From: Apostichopus japonicus
Taxonomy: Eukaryota; Echinodermata; Holothuroidea; Aspidochirotida; Stichopodidae
Direction: 5' to 3'
Assembly: GCF_037975245.1 (NCBI RefSeq)
Contig: NC_092567.1
Coordinates: forward strand, 21,302,376-21,366,375
DNA: 64,000 bases
Within the stretch, counting starts at the first letter, position 1. The number at the start of each line of letters is the position of its first letter. Shown here piece by piece: positions 20,768-33,158 of the stretch. The notes beneath the pieces were generated by a model. It worked only from the letters and a program-made list of their open reading frames with translations, was not told where the DNA came from and did no database searches. The translations under genes and the position numbers were made by a program.

Positions 20768-23700
20768 TTAATTCTCTCAGCAGACCAGCAGTGCCTATTG
20801 TGTGAAACTTCACAGCACGAAAGATATGCATCCTATACAGCCTGGCTGCAGGAGGGCTGCAGCCTGTTCAGCATCCTACCTATTGACACAGTGCCTCATA
20901 AGATTTTGCTTTCAGAAAAACTTTTGAAGTTTCTGCTAGTTTTCAAGCTGGGTGCTATGAATACTTCCAAAGCTATTTATCAAATGCAGTTTGTCAGTGA
21001 CATTAATTAATTTTTTATTTAAAAACAAATTAAATACATCTCATCACTTGCTACTTACCCACCGTGTGTGCACTTGCCTTGAGCAGATGTCTCAATCATT
21101 GTACATAAAATTATTACAGTAAAAGTGACAGCCCAATTATACACAATTTTGAATACATGTTGTTAGCGTGTTATTTTTTGAGTTTTTCATGAGTTGTCAA
21201 GTATTTGCCCTAGATTTCTCAAGTTCAAGTTGTTCAATACTAACATCATCGGGACAATATTTTAATGGTCATCTGGGATGACCAGATTTCTGTTCGAATG
21301 ACCAAAATCAGCTTCAGAGGTCATCCAGTGGTCCACTGTTTACTCAAATTCAGCCCCACACCCCCAAACAAGTAAAACTCATCACTTTGGAGGGGAGTTT
21401 CACCTAACCTACACATCTCTACTACAGTGTACATATTATTTATTCTTTGTTACTTTGCTACATTTTTTTCAGTCTGAAAGCAAATTTTGCTGTTTGGACA
21501 ACCAAAATGTACGACCTTCAAATATGCCCTGATCTTGGTTTTGCTGTGGACCGACTACTAAAAAGGGGTCAACCTGTCAGAACTAATAGAGATTATACTT
21601 CAACCTCTTCAAAGAGGGACAAGGGTATGGGGGAGGGGTTGAGTGTTGGGGGGTAAAATATCTTTTTGCCAATTACAGTAACCTAAAAATTGTCGCTATG
21701 ACAGTTGTCCTTAAAAATTCAAGATTCTCAATCTTTGCATAATTCTCAGAGAAACAAGAAAGCAAAATAAAAACAACAAAACTAAAAAAAAAAGAACAGA
21801 CAAATACCTTCAAATATTTTGCAATTTTATTGCAGCAGTGAAGAGTTTCTTCAATCGTTAATCAAGGAATAAAGTTCTTTTGGTATTCCAAATTCTATTA
21901 CAAATTGCTCCATAGTTTCAAGTATATCCTTATACCTGAAAACATCATAATTGTTTAATTAGGACCAAAATATTAGACTTAACTAGTTTCGTTTCAGCTG
22001 AGGAAAGTTCGAGTCGATAGAGAACGGCTCCATCGGACATCTGCTATCTCTTATACCTTAACAATAACCAGTACCATTACTGTCGGTGACGAGAAAATTG
22101 CCTTTGGTCGAACTACTTTCTCGATGAAAACAGGGTTTGACTCTGGACATGCAATAAAAAAAAACAAGCGAAGCAAAAAATATGGAAAAGGTTTTCTCCT
22201 AGTTGGAGCATAACGCACGAAAAGATATTGAAAAGTAATCTATTAACCCACAGTAAATTAATATAGTTTTTCATATATATATGAGAGACGGGTCGCAAAA
22301 GTGTTGGCCAATGATCCAGCTCTGAAAAGCCTTTCTTCTGACAATGAGTGGATCAATACTTTGGCAATTCAATGAATCAGAACCATTTAAAAAAAAAAAA
22401 AAATTATGACTTTTTGGGGTAAATTTTGAACTTTTAAAGATGCTTTTGGTTGGTACTCAGACCAGAATCTGAGCATTTAATTTCACTGAAGTATCAGGGA
22501 ACTGAATGTTAACTTTGTCTTAGCTATGCATGCTGGTATCCAAATGTGAGTGACCAGCAAAATAAACTGTGATGGTATAGAAGATTTTATTATTAAAAAT
22601 TTCTCATCGGTAAATTAATCTCCAAAGTAAGCAGAGACTTGAGTAAGCTAATCAAAACAAAAATGCAAGGATCAATATGAAGAGGGAAACTTAACATCCT
22701 GAATACTTAAATTTGGGTCACTAAATTAGGTTACTTTTAAGGAACCTTTCCACATTCCAAAAAACCCGTACTCTGCCCCTCCCCCCAACCAACCCCTCCC
22801 TCCAATCCTTTAGTTCCTTTTGCTCTTAAACAGTAAACCTATGACATTTCATGGACCTGTTTCTCATTGAAATACAACTGAATCTGCTTATAGACTGGGC
22901 GAATAACATGTTTCAGCCATTTTGCCTTAAAACTAGTTAATAGGAATTCTATATATAGATAAATTTGCCTGAGCAACAAGACTATAATTACTTCTACTTC
23001 TTTGTGTTTTATACTTAAATCATCTGCAGAAAAAAAAGACCCCACAATCTTATTACTGTTTGTGTTAATAAGTCTGGTGCTTTCTATAAATGTTATTGAA
23101 ATTTAAAAAAAAAAATGTTGAAAAATGTCTCCCCATATATTTCAAATCTTCCCCAAAATCTTTCCCCCTTAACTAAATATATTACAGCTCACTACACAGA
23201 TTCTGTGCACTGATATTCAACCTACTAGGGAGGCTGAAACCTTTTCATGATTCCAGCCTTACATTCTTCCGTGGTGGGTTCAGGACAGGGAGCAAGAATT
23301 GGTAAATATGGACAATTAATATTTGAATAGAATTGCATAAGAACACATTGGTAAAGAGGAAGAAATGTGCACATGACACGTGCTAACTTTGTCCACTATG
23401 TACCTTTTTTCGTTTTCAAATAATGTTTCAGACCAGAGGGTCAGCATCCCCACCCCCTACCCCACCCCACCCCACCCCCCATCGTTGGATCCGCCCGATC
23501 TCAACATGCAATTGTAGGGAGAATCACTATACAATACAAGTCTGGAGTCATCTCGTTGACGACCCATGACACATTAGAAAGTAATCATTTGAATAGTTGT
23601 AAAAATATTAAAGAAAACAGAGTTATTTTGTTTGAAACCTTACAAAATGTCTCTCATTTGAATGATATATACATGACCTGGTTATCTATTCAAACATCCT

Positions 23701-23892
23701 GAGCAATGGATACCATTTTAATGGGTGCTTTGTATTTCAGTTTCAAAGATTATGAGATGGCATACATTCCTATGAATATGTATTTTCTGATATACATATT
23801 CACGACTGTTTGCATGTATTCACGCCAGTTTTGATGATATGTTTATTTCATAGGGGCTCTGACATCTTTGCGGGGAATGATTTAGGGTTCAA

Positions 23893-24000
23893 AGCTTTTG
23901 TGTGGCAGTTTTGAAGGTTTCCGAATTCCGTCTGTTATAAAAAATACTACATGGTTCATGTGTACAAACCTGCTATACATTTTTGCACTTGTATAGCAAT
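23893..24000 (-). repeat. Dispersed repeat copy (family of 3744-4170)
   Basis: Read on the minus strand it carries TGAACCATGTAGTATTTT and CCTTCAAAACTGCC, matching the tandem repeat near 4 kb. It is one diverged unit. Confidence 0.5.
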
Positions 24001-24547
24001 TTGACCATTTCGTATAGCATTTTTTGAGGCGATACTGGATAAATTATTCCCTTTTTGTAGAAGAAAAGGCGAGGGGGGGGGCTGATGTTATCAGTAAAAT
24101 ATCTAATTCTTCTTTTTGCACCTCTACCATTGAATCTACCTTACCCATTCCCTTTCACTTCCACATTCTCACCCCTAATGTGCAAATTGCCCTTTCTCTA
24201 ATCTACTCTCATCCTTGCTGTGCCCTCCTCACCCCCTCCCCCCCATTTGATCACTGTTTGCACCCCATGTGTCCCCTGAACTTTTTCACTGATAAATCAA
24301 TGATCTTCTTAATATACCACCACTGTCCTCCTTCCTCTCACTCTTTGATCTCTGAACACTTTTTGCCCTCCCAAAATCGAACCCTTCTTGTTTCTATATT
24401 TTTTGTGGGGGATCGCTGATCTCATTAAAAAAAGAACAGATCTTCATTATTTGAATAAAAAATGAGTTTTTAAAAATTGACTAAAAATTATTATTATCAT
24501 TAGATTTCCCATCCATAGAGATGTGTAATAATTCATGGACAGGAGTG

Positions 24548-24715
24548 CTATGATATACCACCCCCACCCTGGTGGTGGTGATGGTGAAGCTGATGGTTGG
24601 CTAATTGCTCCTGGTCATTGCTCTGAGGGCCGGCAGAATGTTGAGGGAGGAAGTCTAGATTTGATAAATGTGAGTTTGCTGTTTGCACATGCTGGTTTGT
24701 TTGAGGATGAGGTAA
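24548..24715 (-). CDS. ILRUN: ILRUN exon 6: His/Gln-rich C-terminus
   Basis: Residues 252-306 and TAG (24550-24548); acceptor TTTTTTTGCAG. It encodes repeated Gln/His/Asn, a QLHHHHHQGGGG run, then the stop. Assigned by phase continuity and a strong acceptor; alternative 3' ends are possible. Confidence 0.75.
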   Translation of the reverse strand, partial: LPHPQTNQHVQTANSHLSNLDFLPQHSAGPQSNDQEQLANHQLHHHHHQGGGGIS

Positions 24716-27700
24716 CTGCAAAAAAAGAGAAGGGAAAAAAAAGTGAAAACCATTGACAAATTTCCAGGGATGTGCACACGCTGGGCAGCCCCGCCCAGCA
24801 CTAAAAATTACCCCCCAGCACTGTCTTAAAAATCGTGAATCCTGCTCAGCACTATTTTCATCTAAAATCCTGACATTCCTAACAATATATTCAACATAAA
24901 TTGGGCCTAGCCCTATGCCAAAATTATACAGACTAATAATGCATCAGTTATGCATGCGAGACACATTACTTACGGCTCTCAATCGGTCCCTTGTAATCTC
25001 TTTGAAACAAACTAACAACTTTTACCAGGTACGTAATATATTTCACTAAAAAAAAATTTAAAATTTAAATTGTTAGCAAAACTAGTACTTGTGTATGTGC
25101 CTAAAAAGCTACACAAGTGCCAGCATTTGGCATCTGAGCACCTTCAAAAATCGAAACACCCCCCTCCCCTTAGACCCCTCCCCCAGGACGGCGATCAGTA
25201 TACCCGGCACTCAGGAAATCCTGGGGACAACCCTGATTACTAAATTAAATCTTCTTTTCCAAAACTATTTAAGATCAACATCATCGTCTCCCTCCCCAAG
25301 AAAAAAAGATGTTTGATGTTGAAACGCAAAATAAAATAAAATTCATAGCCAACAATGGAAAGAGATGTTACCTGGAACAAAGTGGGTCTGAGAGGAGATT
25401 GAGATGGACTCTGAGTCGCATTTAATTGAAGAGAGTTGACTGAATTACTCAAATCTGTTTCTGCAAAAAAAATTAAACACAATGTAAAAGGAAAGAAATA
25501 TCTGGGAATCTGAATAAAAAGCACCAAAAGGTACTAGAAAACAGACATATCAGCCTTCAGAAAGTAAATTCTCTCAGGAGAGAACTTAATATCTATATTG
25601 TATTGCATAGGAAAAGACTGGCAAAATGGGGGCAAATAGCTAATGCAGTTTTTTGAACCATAGTAATTAACAAGACACAAAATTCAGAGCCTTAAAACTC
25701 GCCACGTAAAATATGAACGGTGAAATTATTCCGGTTCAAAATATCATATTCTTGAATTTGTGCTGGCGGTTCTAGCTTGGCTTTTGACTAAGACTTGCGT
25801 ACGACTGCTAATGGTTGATGCTTAAAGATTATCTCACAAGAGTTGCTGACTTCTGCTTTTGGTATATAGATGAAATTGCAGTGTCAGATAGGTTACAATA
25901 TTTCAGGTTATATCTACCAAGGGGTGGATCTAGGGCAAGGGACCCCCACCCCACCCCCAACTTCTGAAAGGTTTGGTGCAATAAGGATTGGATACAAACA
26001 GCATTTTAATCATAACATGGTATTTCGTGGAAAATGTTTAAAACAGTTTACATCAGGGTAGACTGGACATTGTCAGCAGAGAAACCTTCAATTCTTAAAC
26101 AAAGAATCATGTTGGTTTCATACCTGTGGAAGATCCGAACGGATTAGACACAGCTGCATTGTGGGTAGCCTGGCTGAAGGCCGATGATCCCATGGATGAC
26201 ATCTGCTGTGTTAGACCAAGTAAACCTCCCTCTTTAACCTCTAATATCACCCAAATAGTTTCTAGAAAGAAAGAGGAGAATTTAAACAAAAACTTGCACA
26301 TTAGTCATTGCAATCGCAACATTGTTAATTTCAGTGAATTGTTAGTTTAATTGTTAGTTAATTCTTTATCAGTTCAGTGATACTAGATACAACTGGTGGC
26401 TGTAGCATGAAGAATTTTGTTATGTTTCATGGAGATTTGAAAACCAATTTCCAGGCCAAGGCAATGGAAAGTGGAATGATTACCTTTTTTAAATTGTTTT
26501 CTACCTGAGTATTATTTTGTTCCCTTTCCTCCTAAAAATTTGCCCCCCCCCAAATCCCCCACCGACCTCCCCAACAACTGAAAAGTACAGGCATGTTATA
26601 GGGAAAAGGTCACAGAATTTTCTAATAGAATAATATATTTACAAAAAGTGTGGAAACCCTGTAAACACAAAGGTTTCTGTGCTTACAATATGTATTACAG
26701 TCAAATCTATACACAATTTTTTTTTTAAATTCATTTTATTCTCATTTGAACCATTGCTAGTAATTTTCCTGACTAACACCATTAAGTCACCAAACAAGTC
26801 GCCATTCTCTAACTGTACAAAACTCCACCGACTTTTCGAGTCACTTTACAGTTAAAGTTCAGTGACTGGGAGTCATGACTCTTAAATTCAACAATTGTTG
26901 TGGAGATACTTGTAAAAAATCATTTAAAAAAAATTGTTGTAATTAAAGACAATGAAATTACCACCAAAAAACATTCCATTCTGTGCACACATTCTCCACT
27001 GGCCCTGGTATAGGCCACATTCCTTCGGGCTGTGCATCTGAACACTGATGTTAGCGACCTCTTGCGGCTCTAACGACCTGACGTCCTGCCTCTCTCTCGA
27101 ACCAAGCACATGTCCCTGTAGAAATCTTAGGTAGGAGCCTTGCGGCCATGCATCTGTTCCTGCAAATGAGAAAAATCCAAACATTTACCTGAGTTATTAA
27201 ATTCAGCTCTACTATACACAGGTATTGTACCATTCAGGCAGTAGTAAACCATGCGCAGTACACAAAAATATTTACTATAGAAGTATTTTAGCATTTCAGT
27301 TCACACTTTGGGCAGCTGGTTAGGTTTAAATGAAGATTTTCTTTTGCCATTACATATAGTGTATACAGAAACCATATTTTTATAGTTCAATAAAAAACCT
27401 TGACAACCAATATTTTAAGTCGTAAGAGCAGAAGTCGGATGCTTTTTCAAAACAAAAGTCACATGACATCACTTTCACAGCACAGATACCAATGGGTAGA
27501 GTATTTACTTCTATGATCTACAAATCTACGCTGACGCTCTGATGAAGACTTAGATGAAGAGACGAGTAACACAGTCCTTGATACAAAGTATGAGATCATT
27601 GTCCATGAGGTAGAGTAAGTTATGGATATAGTTGCAATTGCCAAATTACTGTGTGTTGGATAGATGGGGACGATAGGTGGGGAGGTAGGGGGCGGGGCTG

Positions 27701-29236
27701 AACATTGTCAAGTCTAAAGACACTTGCAGTAACAACTACAGTACCATGTCATGATTGGTGAATGAAGTAACAAATCAGGTTCCTGACTGACACACCCTCT
27801 ATTAAAAAAATCTTCATAAATACACACAATAGTGTATTGTACAGTACATACTGTATATGATGAATTCCAAGCACAATGTGAAGTTTTGATGTTACACTGA
27901 ATCAATTCACACTCCTTTGTTTTAAGTAAACATGAACCGGTTATAGCCTTATGTCAATAAGGCAATCTCGTATCTGATCTTTGTCCCGGCCGGGCTAAAG
28001 GTTCCTTAAATACGTTAGTGACAATCATTCAATATCTTTACCTCTTAAATATGCTCAGAAATAATCAATTAATCATGAACAAAAAGGAATCTAAGTAAGA
28101 AGTAGTACCATGTAATGGGGAGGGATGTAAATTGGAGACAGTCAAAGTAGAGACAAAGATGGCATCCAGAAGTGTTAGTCTTCTTTGTAAAAGCAGCGAG
28201 ACTTTCAAACTGTTATCTGCTATGGTTTGAATGTCCTAACGTTGCTACACACCTTCCTGCACCCCACCCTTCCCCTACCCTCAATCCCCCCCCCTCCTCA
28301 CCTACCCTCAGTCAATCATAAAATGCCAGAGTTCCTTCTCCTGTTTGTAATATTAATAGATCTGTAATTTACCTGAATTTTGAACCCTCCACGTCTTAGT
28401 GAAGTTTGTATCTGGTGGGACACTTTCACCTTCACCTATCGTAACATCTTGAATGAAGGTCATGTTAGGTAATGGCATTTCCACTGCAGGATTTTCAAAG
28501 TCATAGTATGAACAGATGGCAGCTTGTAAGTTCCTACAGATAAAATATTAAAAAAGATGGGCACACTTCAAAAAATAGTTACAGTGTACAGAATAGTCCA
28601 CCAAAATCAGAAATCTCTTCTCTGTACCTACAGTACAGTAGTTACTTTTTAGCACATGTCTTCAAATGTTTTCATTTTGTTTGTGTTTATGCTTCTTTGG
28701 AACTAGAAGAAATCATATTCAGACCTGAACAATTGTAAACTCTCACAATCAATCATCAATATCTTCAAATATACAGTAAGGCGACATATTGATTAAGTAC
28801 AATTTCAAGTCATTACTTGCTAAATTGAAACTGATCAGTCTGATACTTTAAAATATTTCATTTTCATACATTGAGGTACAAAAGAAACGTATTGAATCCT
28901 TTTCATAATCGACTAGTACAGTATATCAAATTAAAGAGCTCTTCTTTGAAAATCAGATGCCTCTTGAAAACTTGAAAACAATTACAATAGGCAGATATAG
29001 TATTTTTAAACCTGGAAAATATACATAGTATTCACACAACTTCATGTTACCAGTGAAATGTTCACTTACCAGTTGTTCATATCCAGGAAGAAGGCACATG
29101 CTGTTGGATTGACAGTGTTACCAGCAAGTCTTTGAAACTCACTTATTAAGACATCTTTGTCAGTTGTACCCATGCTACTAAACTTCTGCATAAAATCCCC
29201 ATCGAGTTCCATTTCTGTGTCATTTTCTACTTCCAT
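24548..29236 (-). CDS. ILRUN: ILRUN (C6orf106-type) protein, complete, 6 coding exons
   Basis: In vertebrates ILRUN (inflammation and lipid regulator with UBA-like and NBR1-like domains) dampens antiviral cytokine transcription by acting on p300 with IRF3. Minus-strand exons in order: 29236-29070, 28533-28373, 27159-26962, 26261-26124, 25460-25372, 24715-24548; all GT-AG and phase-consistent, giving 306 residues (human 298). An N-terminal UBA-like segment (about 12-75) contains MQKFSSMGTTDKDVLISEFQ and ACAFFLDMNNWNLQAA. The NBR1-like Ig domain (about 80-195) has TIGEGESVPPDT, RSLEPQEV, GLYQGQWRMC and EGGLLGLTQQ. The tail is low-complexity, rich in Ser, Gln and His, ending in five histidines and a Gly run. 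The 5' flank has no TATA box that I can see. The function in this organism is inferred. Confidence 0.96.
24767..25234. mobile_element. Probable non-autonomous element, ends CAGGGATGTGC and CCCTG
   Basis: CAGGGATGTGCACACG at the left resembles the left end of the element at 63639. The right side has GGGGACAACCCTG, a loose inverted match. The internal C-rich block at 25157-25198 is shared with the element at 45624. No target duplication was found, so the limits are approximate. It lies in the last ILRUN intron. Confidence 0.4.
25372..25460 (-). CDS. ILRUN: ILRUN exon 5: disordered tail
   Basis: Residues 222-251; acceptor TTTTTTGCAG, donor CCAGGTAACA. Ser/Gln-rich (SLQLNATQSPSQSPLRP). Placed by splice signals and phase rather than similarity. 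Confidence 0.8.
25630..25735 (+). repeat. Dispersed repeat copy (family of 3744-4170)
   Basis: AACCATAGTAATTAACAAGA followed by AATTCAGAGCCTTAAAACT matches the tandem unit near 4 kb and the single copies near 37.2 and 57.3 kb. Confidence 0.5.
26124..26261 (-). CDS. ILRUN: ILRUN exon 4: end of NBR1-like domain
   Basis: Residues 176-222; acceptor TTTCTTTCTAG, donor CACAGGTATGA. TIWVILEVKEGGLLGLTQQM matches human VIWVILSVEVGGLLGVTQQL. It then enters a Ser/Ala-rich tail with NPFGSS, like human NPFASP. Confidence 0.96.
26962..27159 (-). CDS. ILRUN: ILRUN exon 3: NBR1-like Ig domain
   Basis: Residues 110-176; acceptor CATTTGCAG, donor GGTGGTAATT. It includes the tryptophan of DAWPQG and the VRSLEPQEVANISVQM and YQGQWRMC motifs. 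Confidence 0.97.
28373..28533 (-). CDS. ILRUN: ILRUN exon 2: UBA-like end and NBR1-like domain start
   Basis: Residues 56-110; acceptor TTATCTGTAG, donor TCAGGTAAAT. NLQAAICSYYDFENP and FIQDVTIGEGESVPPDT match the human protein almost residue for residue. Confidence 0.96.
29070..29236 (-). CDS. ILRUN: ILRUN exon 1: UBA-like domain start
   Basis: Residues 1-56; the ATG at 29236 opens MEVENDTEMELDGDFMQKFS, matching human MEGMDVDLDPELMQKFS; donor TGGTAAGTG. It ends in the middle of the Trp codon of FLDMNNW. Confidence 0.95.
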
Positions 29237-32200
29237 CTTTAAATGTTATTTGTCAAATTAATGAAGTTCTCTACTAATACAAATTAACAACAAGAATCTA
29301 TTGATCACTGCCTACTAAAGTACATTGTACTAAAGTAGGCTCTGGTAGTAGAACCAAACTATCCAGTTAAAAATTGTTCAACTTTTTAGCAACAAGCTAT
29401 CAGACAAGGTTCTAGCATTGAAAACAAGTAACCATTACATCCTAAGGCAAAAGTAGAGAAACTTGCTAATGGTTGAAGGCTGTTCCTTTTCAGTTAACTG
29501 AATCAGTAGTACACTCAGTACTCACTTACATTTATAAGTTACTTATAGCATACATGGACAATTTGTATCACAAATAATCTAACTACTGAATATAGGCTAT
29601 GTCCCCTTGCCTACTGACAAATAATTTATCTACTGATTTGCCACCAAGTTCTTTGATCTTCTCAATGAGAGAATGTCTTAAACTGTCAATGTAGCGTTAC
29701 GGCTGTTGCGATGTAAACAACCTCAATGTCCTTGCGTATACACCTTCAAGTTACGTACAAACCCAACTTAAAGCTTAGGCTCATGTACAGTAGCACTAAC
29801 TAACAGATCAGTGTGGCAATGACAAACGTAAAGCCTAGCCTCGTCCTTCTCATTCTAACGTACAGCATCAACACAAGATTATGCTTAGGACTAAGTAGAC
29901 GAGCACTGTTCCTTCAAATGACTGTTGTAAATCAATGGTCTTTCGTGGCAAACGTCAAATTAACACTCCAAAGTATTTGATAAAATAATTATCAGAAACA
30001 TGTTGACGAGAAAAATCCTTAAAAAACCTTTTACGTTGGCAATTAACAACGAGATATCGCCAAATTGGATGTTCGATAACTGCTGCCATCTAAAAATTGG
30101 CGAGGGTGGCATCATAATATTTACGCTGCACTTACAGTTGAGTTACTCAAAGTTCTTGAAATGTGAACGCAGATCGTAAATAACACATTTTTCATCATCG
30201 TAAAATGTCAGAAAGAACAAACTGACATAAAATATTATCACGCCCGGTGATACGTCATGTATCGACGAAATTAAGTAGCAAAATAATAAGCAAACAATAT
30301 AGAAGATGAAATGAAGAAATACGACCGACTTTTTGTGGGTATTGCTTGTCTGCTAACATGGTTCAATGTAAATTTATTAAATCATTTTAGAACACTTTCT
30401 TGAAGTGAACTGTTGTACATGCTTATAGCATATTGATTAGTTGGAAGAGTTCTTATGAAATATTTGAACTTGTTCTGTTGTTATCTGTTCAAATTACACA
30501 TTTAAGTAACTCCTACAAAGAATAGTTTTGAACTTTCAGGGAGGTATCTTGGGTTGTCGAATGGTATTGTTAGCCAGAGTCCGTCAGTTCTACACAGAGC
30601 AGTATATAACACACTATGATTGTGCTGTACCAAACTGTGACTGAGTTTACAACTATTTCATAGCTGAATTAAATTGTTCGAAATATATGGCTTTTTATAG
30701 TCTTATAGGCAGGGACGTAGATATAGAGGTGTGGGGTGTCTAACCCCCCCCCCCCCATAATTGGCATGAATCTTCAATAGTTGTGAAATCGGTGGTCAAA
30801 AATATGACATTTGGAAATTTTTATCTATGCAATACTCTGTTAAAGAAAGTTAAGCTGGGCGCACTATTGATAGGATAATTCTGATTTTTGAGTCAATATA
30901 TTAGGCTGCTATTTCTAATTTTAGGCTTACATTATTACAAGATTTGATGAAATTCGAACTTACAATTAACCGAAATATTGTTTCTAATATATAATAACCG
31001 CGATAATTTATATCCAGTTATACAATACATCTACCCATTGGCTGTGAAAAATTTGTACTGTATTCTAATTGTGTTGATTTGTAGCCTGCTACTAACTTCT
31101 GTCGCACCAGCAGATCCAGGGATGGACACCTTTTACCTCCCTTTTTTAACCCCATAAAAGGAATCACATTATCACAACCTCACTTGTAAACCTAATTATT
31201 GATTAAATATCTCAGAATGCACCATTTTCTGTCTAAACTTCATTTGGTAGGGTGGGGAGGGGGGTGGGTTGGGGTCCCAGGGTCTTCTACATGTGAGCAG
31301 ACTTCCATGATCCCTGGGACACACCCCTTCCTTTATAAAACCTGGATTCACCCCTATGTGGGGCTTTCAATGGCGACAGGGAGGGGCTCTAGGATGGCTA
31401 TATTGTCTGTGTACTACACTTGTTTTACTACATTTTTGTTCAAATTTAAGCCTTTAAATTTGTGTAGCTATTTTGGTTTACAGTATTTTCACCTTATTTT
31501 ACTTCTCCAGAAATGTAACTTCCACAAATAGTATCTTCAATGTCCATATTAGATACTTTCTTGCCTTCAGAAGGGACACCTAATACTTTCTCCATTGATA
31601 CACAATATGGAATTAATATAATAAAGTTGCATCTGAATGTAAAGAAAACAACTATGATTACTCTACCTCTCCCTCCTTCACCCCTTCCCCCCCCTCCCCC
31701 TTGCCATGTTTGAAACATTTTATTGGCTTATACAGAGGATATAAAGCCTGTGCCTGCCTCAAGTACATCGATACATACACAATTCAAAAATGAAAAGAGA
31801 TTAGAAAATTACCGTAGGGTTCTTTCTTATATTTATTTTCTAACTTTTTTTATATTAATTAGAGATTACTAGGCTCATTAATAACATTAGGGTAGAGAAA
31901 TGTAACCAAACAAGTATGAATCCCATTCAAGAGAACAAACACAAAACAAAAAGAAACAATGGAAGAAGATTAAAACCACCAAAAAGTGATTGAAAATCTT
32001 ATCACTCCAACCATTCTTCATGTGTTCCACTTGTTTTGTTTTTGTAGCGGATTCATTTTGCTTCGTCAAAGCATTAAAGCATGTTGGGAAAGAGCAAACA
32101 TCCTCTACCCCAACACCCCCCCCCCCCCCCGCCTGCCCCACAGGGTCAAAATTAGCTAACAGGCTTACTTATAAAAAGTATGCATTTCATTGATCAAAGC

Positions 32201-33022
32201 CACACAAACTTGCTGAGATTTCAAGCCTTCACTGGGCATTGCCTAAGGGTGCCATTAATACCCTTCGCCCCAAGCCCACTCACTCCCCATTAAATATCAA
32301 AATCACTGATGATGCCTCAAGTAGCAAGGAATACTTTCATTTTGGTTCTTTTTACTGTAATGCTGGCTCATACTCTTGCTTTCCTCAGAAGATCACTTCC
32401 AATATGCAACAGTTTGCTGGCACTGCAGATTCCCCACCCCCTCCCCACCCACCCACCCCCTCCCCACCCACCCCCCCCATCCTCATGTTCTTTCTTTTTT
32501 CCCTATATATGCACCCTTGCCAAGTTTCACCTAAGGTCAAAACACAAGTATGTGATATATACAATCATCATTTCCTGACTGGAAACAGTATTTACTCATG
32601 CATGTTTTCTTATCATAAGAAAACTCTTTCACCTAGAAGCTAGAAGCAATCTCTCACCAAACATTGACCATTGCCAATCTCTCATCAAGTCTGAGAATCT
32701 TCTCCTGTTAACACCATCATCCCAACTTCAAAAAGAGACATTTCAAGTCTAAACTACTTCCTACATTACAAGAAAACATTTTCCCTTCATTTGGAATGAT
32801 CGGCATCTCGACAACGTTCACCAAATCCGTCTCTTCTTTTACCTCTCTCCCAAATTGCCTCATAATTTTGAGCATCCTTCCCCAGTCCTCCTCGATCGCA
32901 GGCAGTTTGTTGTGATCTTTCAATACCCTATCTCAGGTTACAAACAAGCTATCGGAATGTCTGTCCATCAGAGCATATCATATTTCGTAGTTCCTGTTTT
33001 TTCATTTATTATCTAGTTCTTT
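29237..33022. other. Region between ILRUN 5' end and EIF3M 3' end
   Basis: Both neighbours are on the minus strand, so the ILRUN promoter should lie just above 29236; I see no TATA box. 29570-29900 contains several AGGCT/AGCCT words. Poly-C tracts occur near 30744 and 32109, and C-rich low complexity at 32430-32480. CAGGGACGTAG near 30711 looks like one end of a mobile element without a partner. No coding exon was recognised. Confidence 0.6.
33005..33010 (-). terminator. EIF3M polyadenylation signal candidate
   Basis: TTTATT on the plus strand gives AATAAA on the minus strand only 12 bases after the EIF3M stop codon, implying a very short 3' untranslated region if used. Confidence 0.4.
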
Positions 33023-33158
33023 TTACTGGGTCTCCTCCTGAGGTGTTGCCACTGTGTCCAGTCTGTCTCGGATAAAGACCAAGTTCTTCTGCCAATTTGT
33101 GAGAATGTCCCTCAACTGCTGCCACTGGTGTTTGCCAAAAGTACGATGGGTGACGTAA
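33023..33158 (-). CDS. EIF3M: EIF3M exon 10: C-terminus
   Basis: Residues 336-380 plus TAA; acceptor [29 protein letters not shown] matches human THRTFGKQQWQQLYDTLNAW. Confidence 0.97.

Larger units (their letters stand above)
18582..24547. other. Intergenic region between convergent TWNK and ILRUN
   Basis: Contains the 101-bp minisatellite, poly-C tracts near 19540-19564, a TA microsatellite, a foldback MITE (20527-20767) and a minus-strand copy of the dispersed repeat (about 23893-24000). The 3' untranslated regions of both flanking genes should also lie here. Open frames of 60-131 codons were inspected and none shows family resemblance or plausible splice context. Confidence 0.7.

Noticed and set aside
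20750-21010. 86-codon frame on the plus strand
   Set aside because: Its first codons lie in the terminal inverted repeat of a MITE, and there is no domain or splice support.
24024-24419. 131-codon plus-strand frame
   Set aside because: C- and T-rich low-complexity sequence downstream of the ILRUN stop on the opposite strand; no recognisable domain.
32239-32643. 134-codon frame with a Pro-rich run
   Set aside because: Pro run encoded by a C-rich tract; no splice or domain support.
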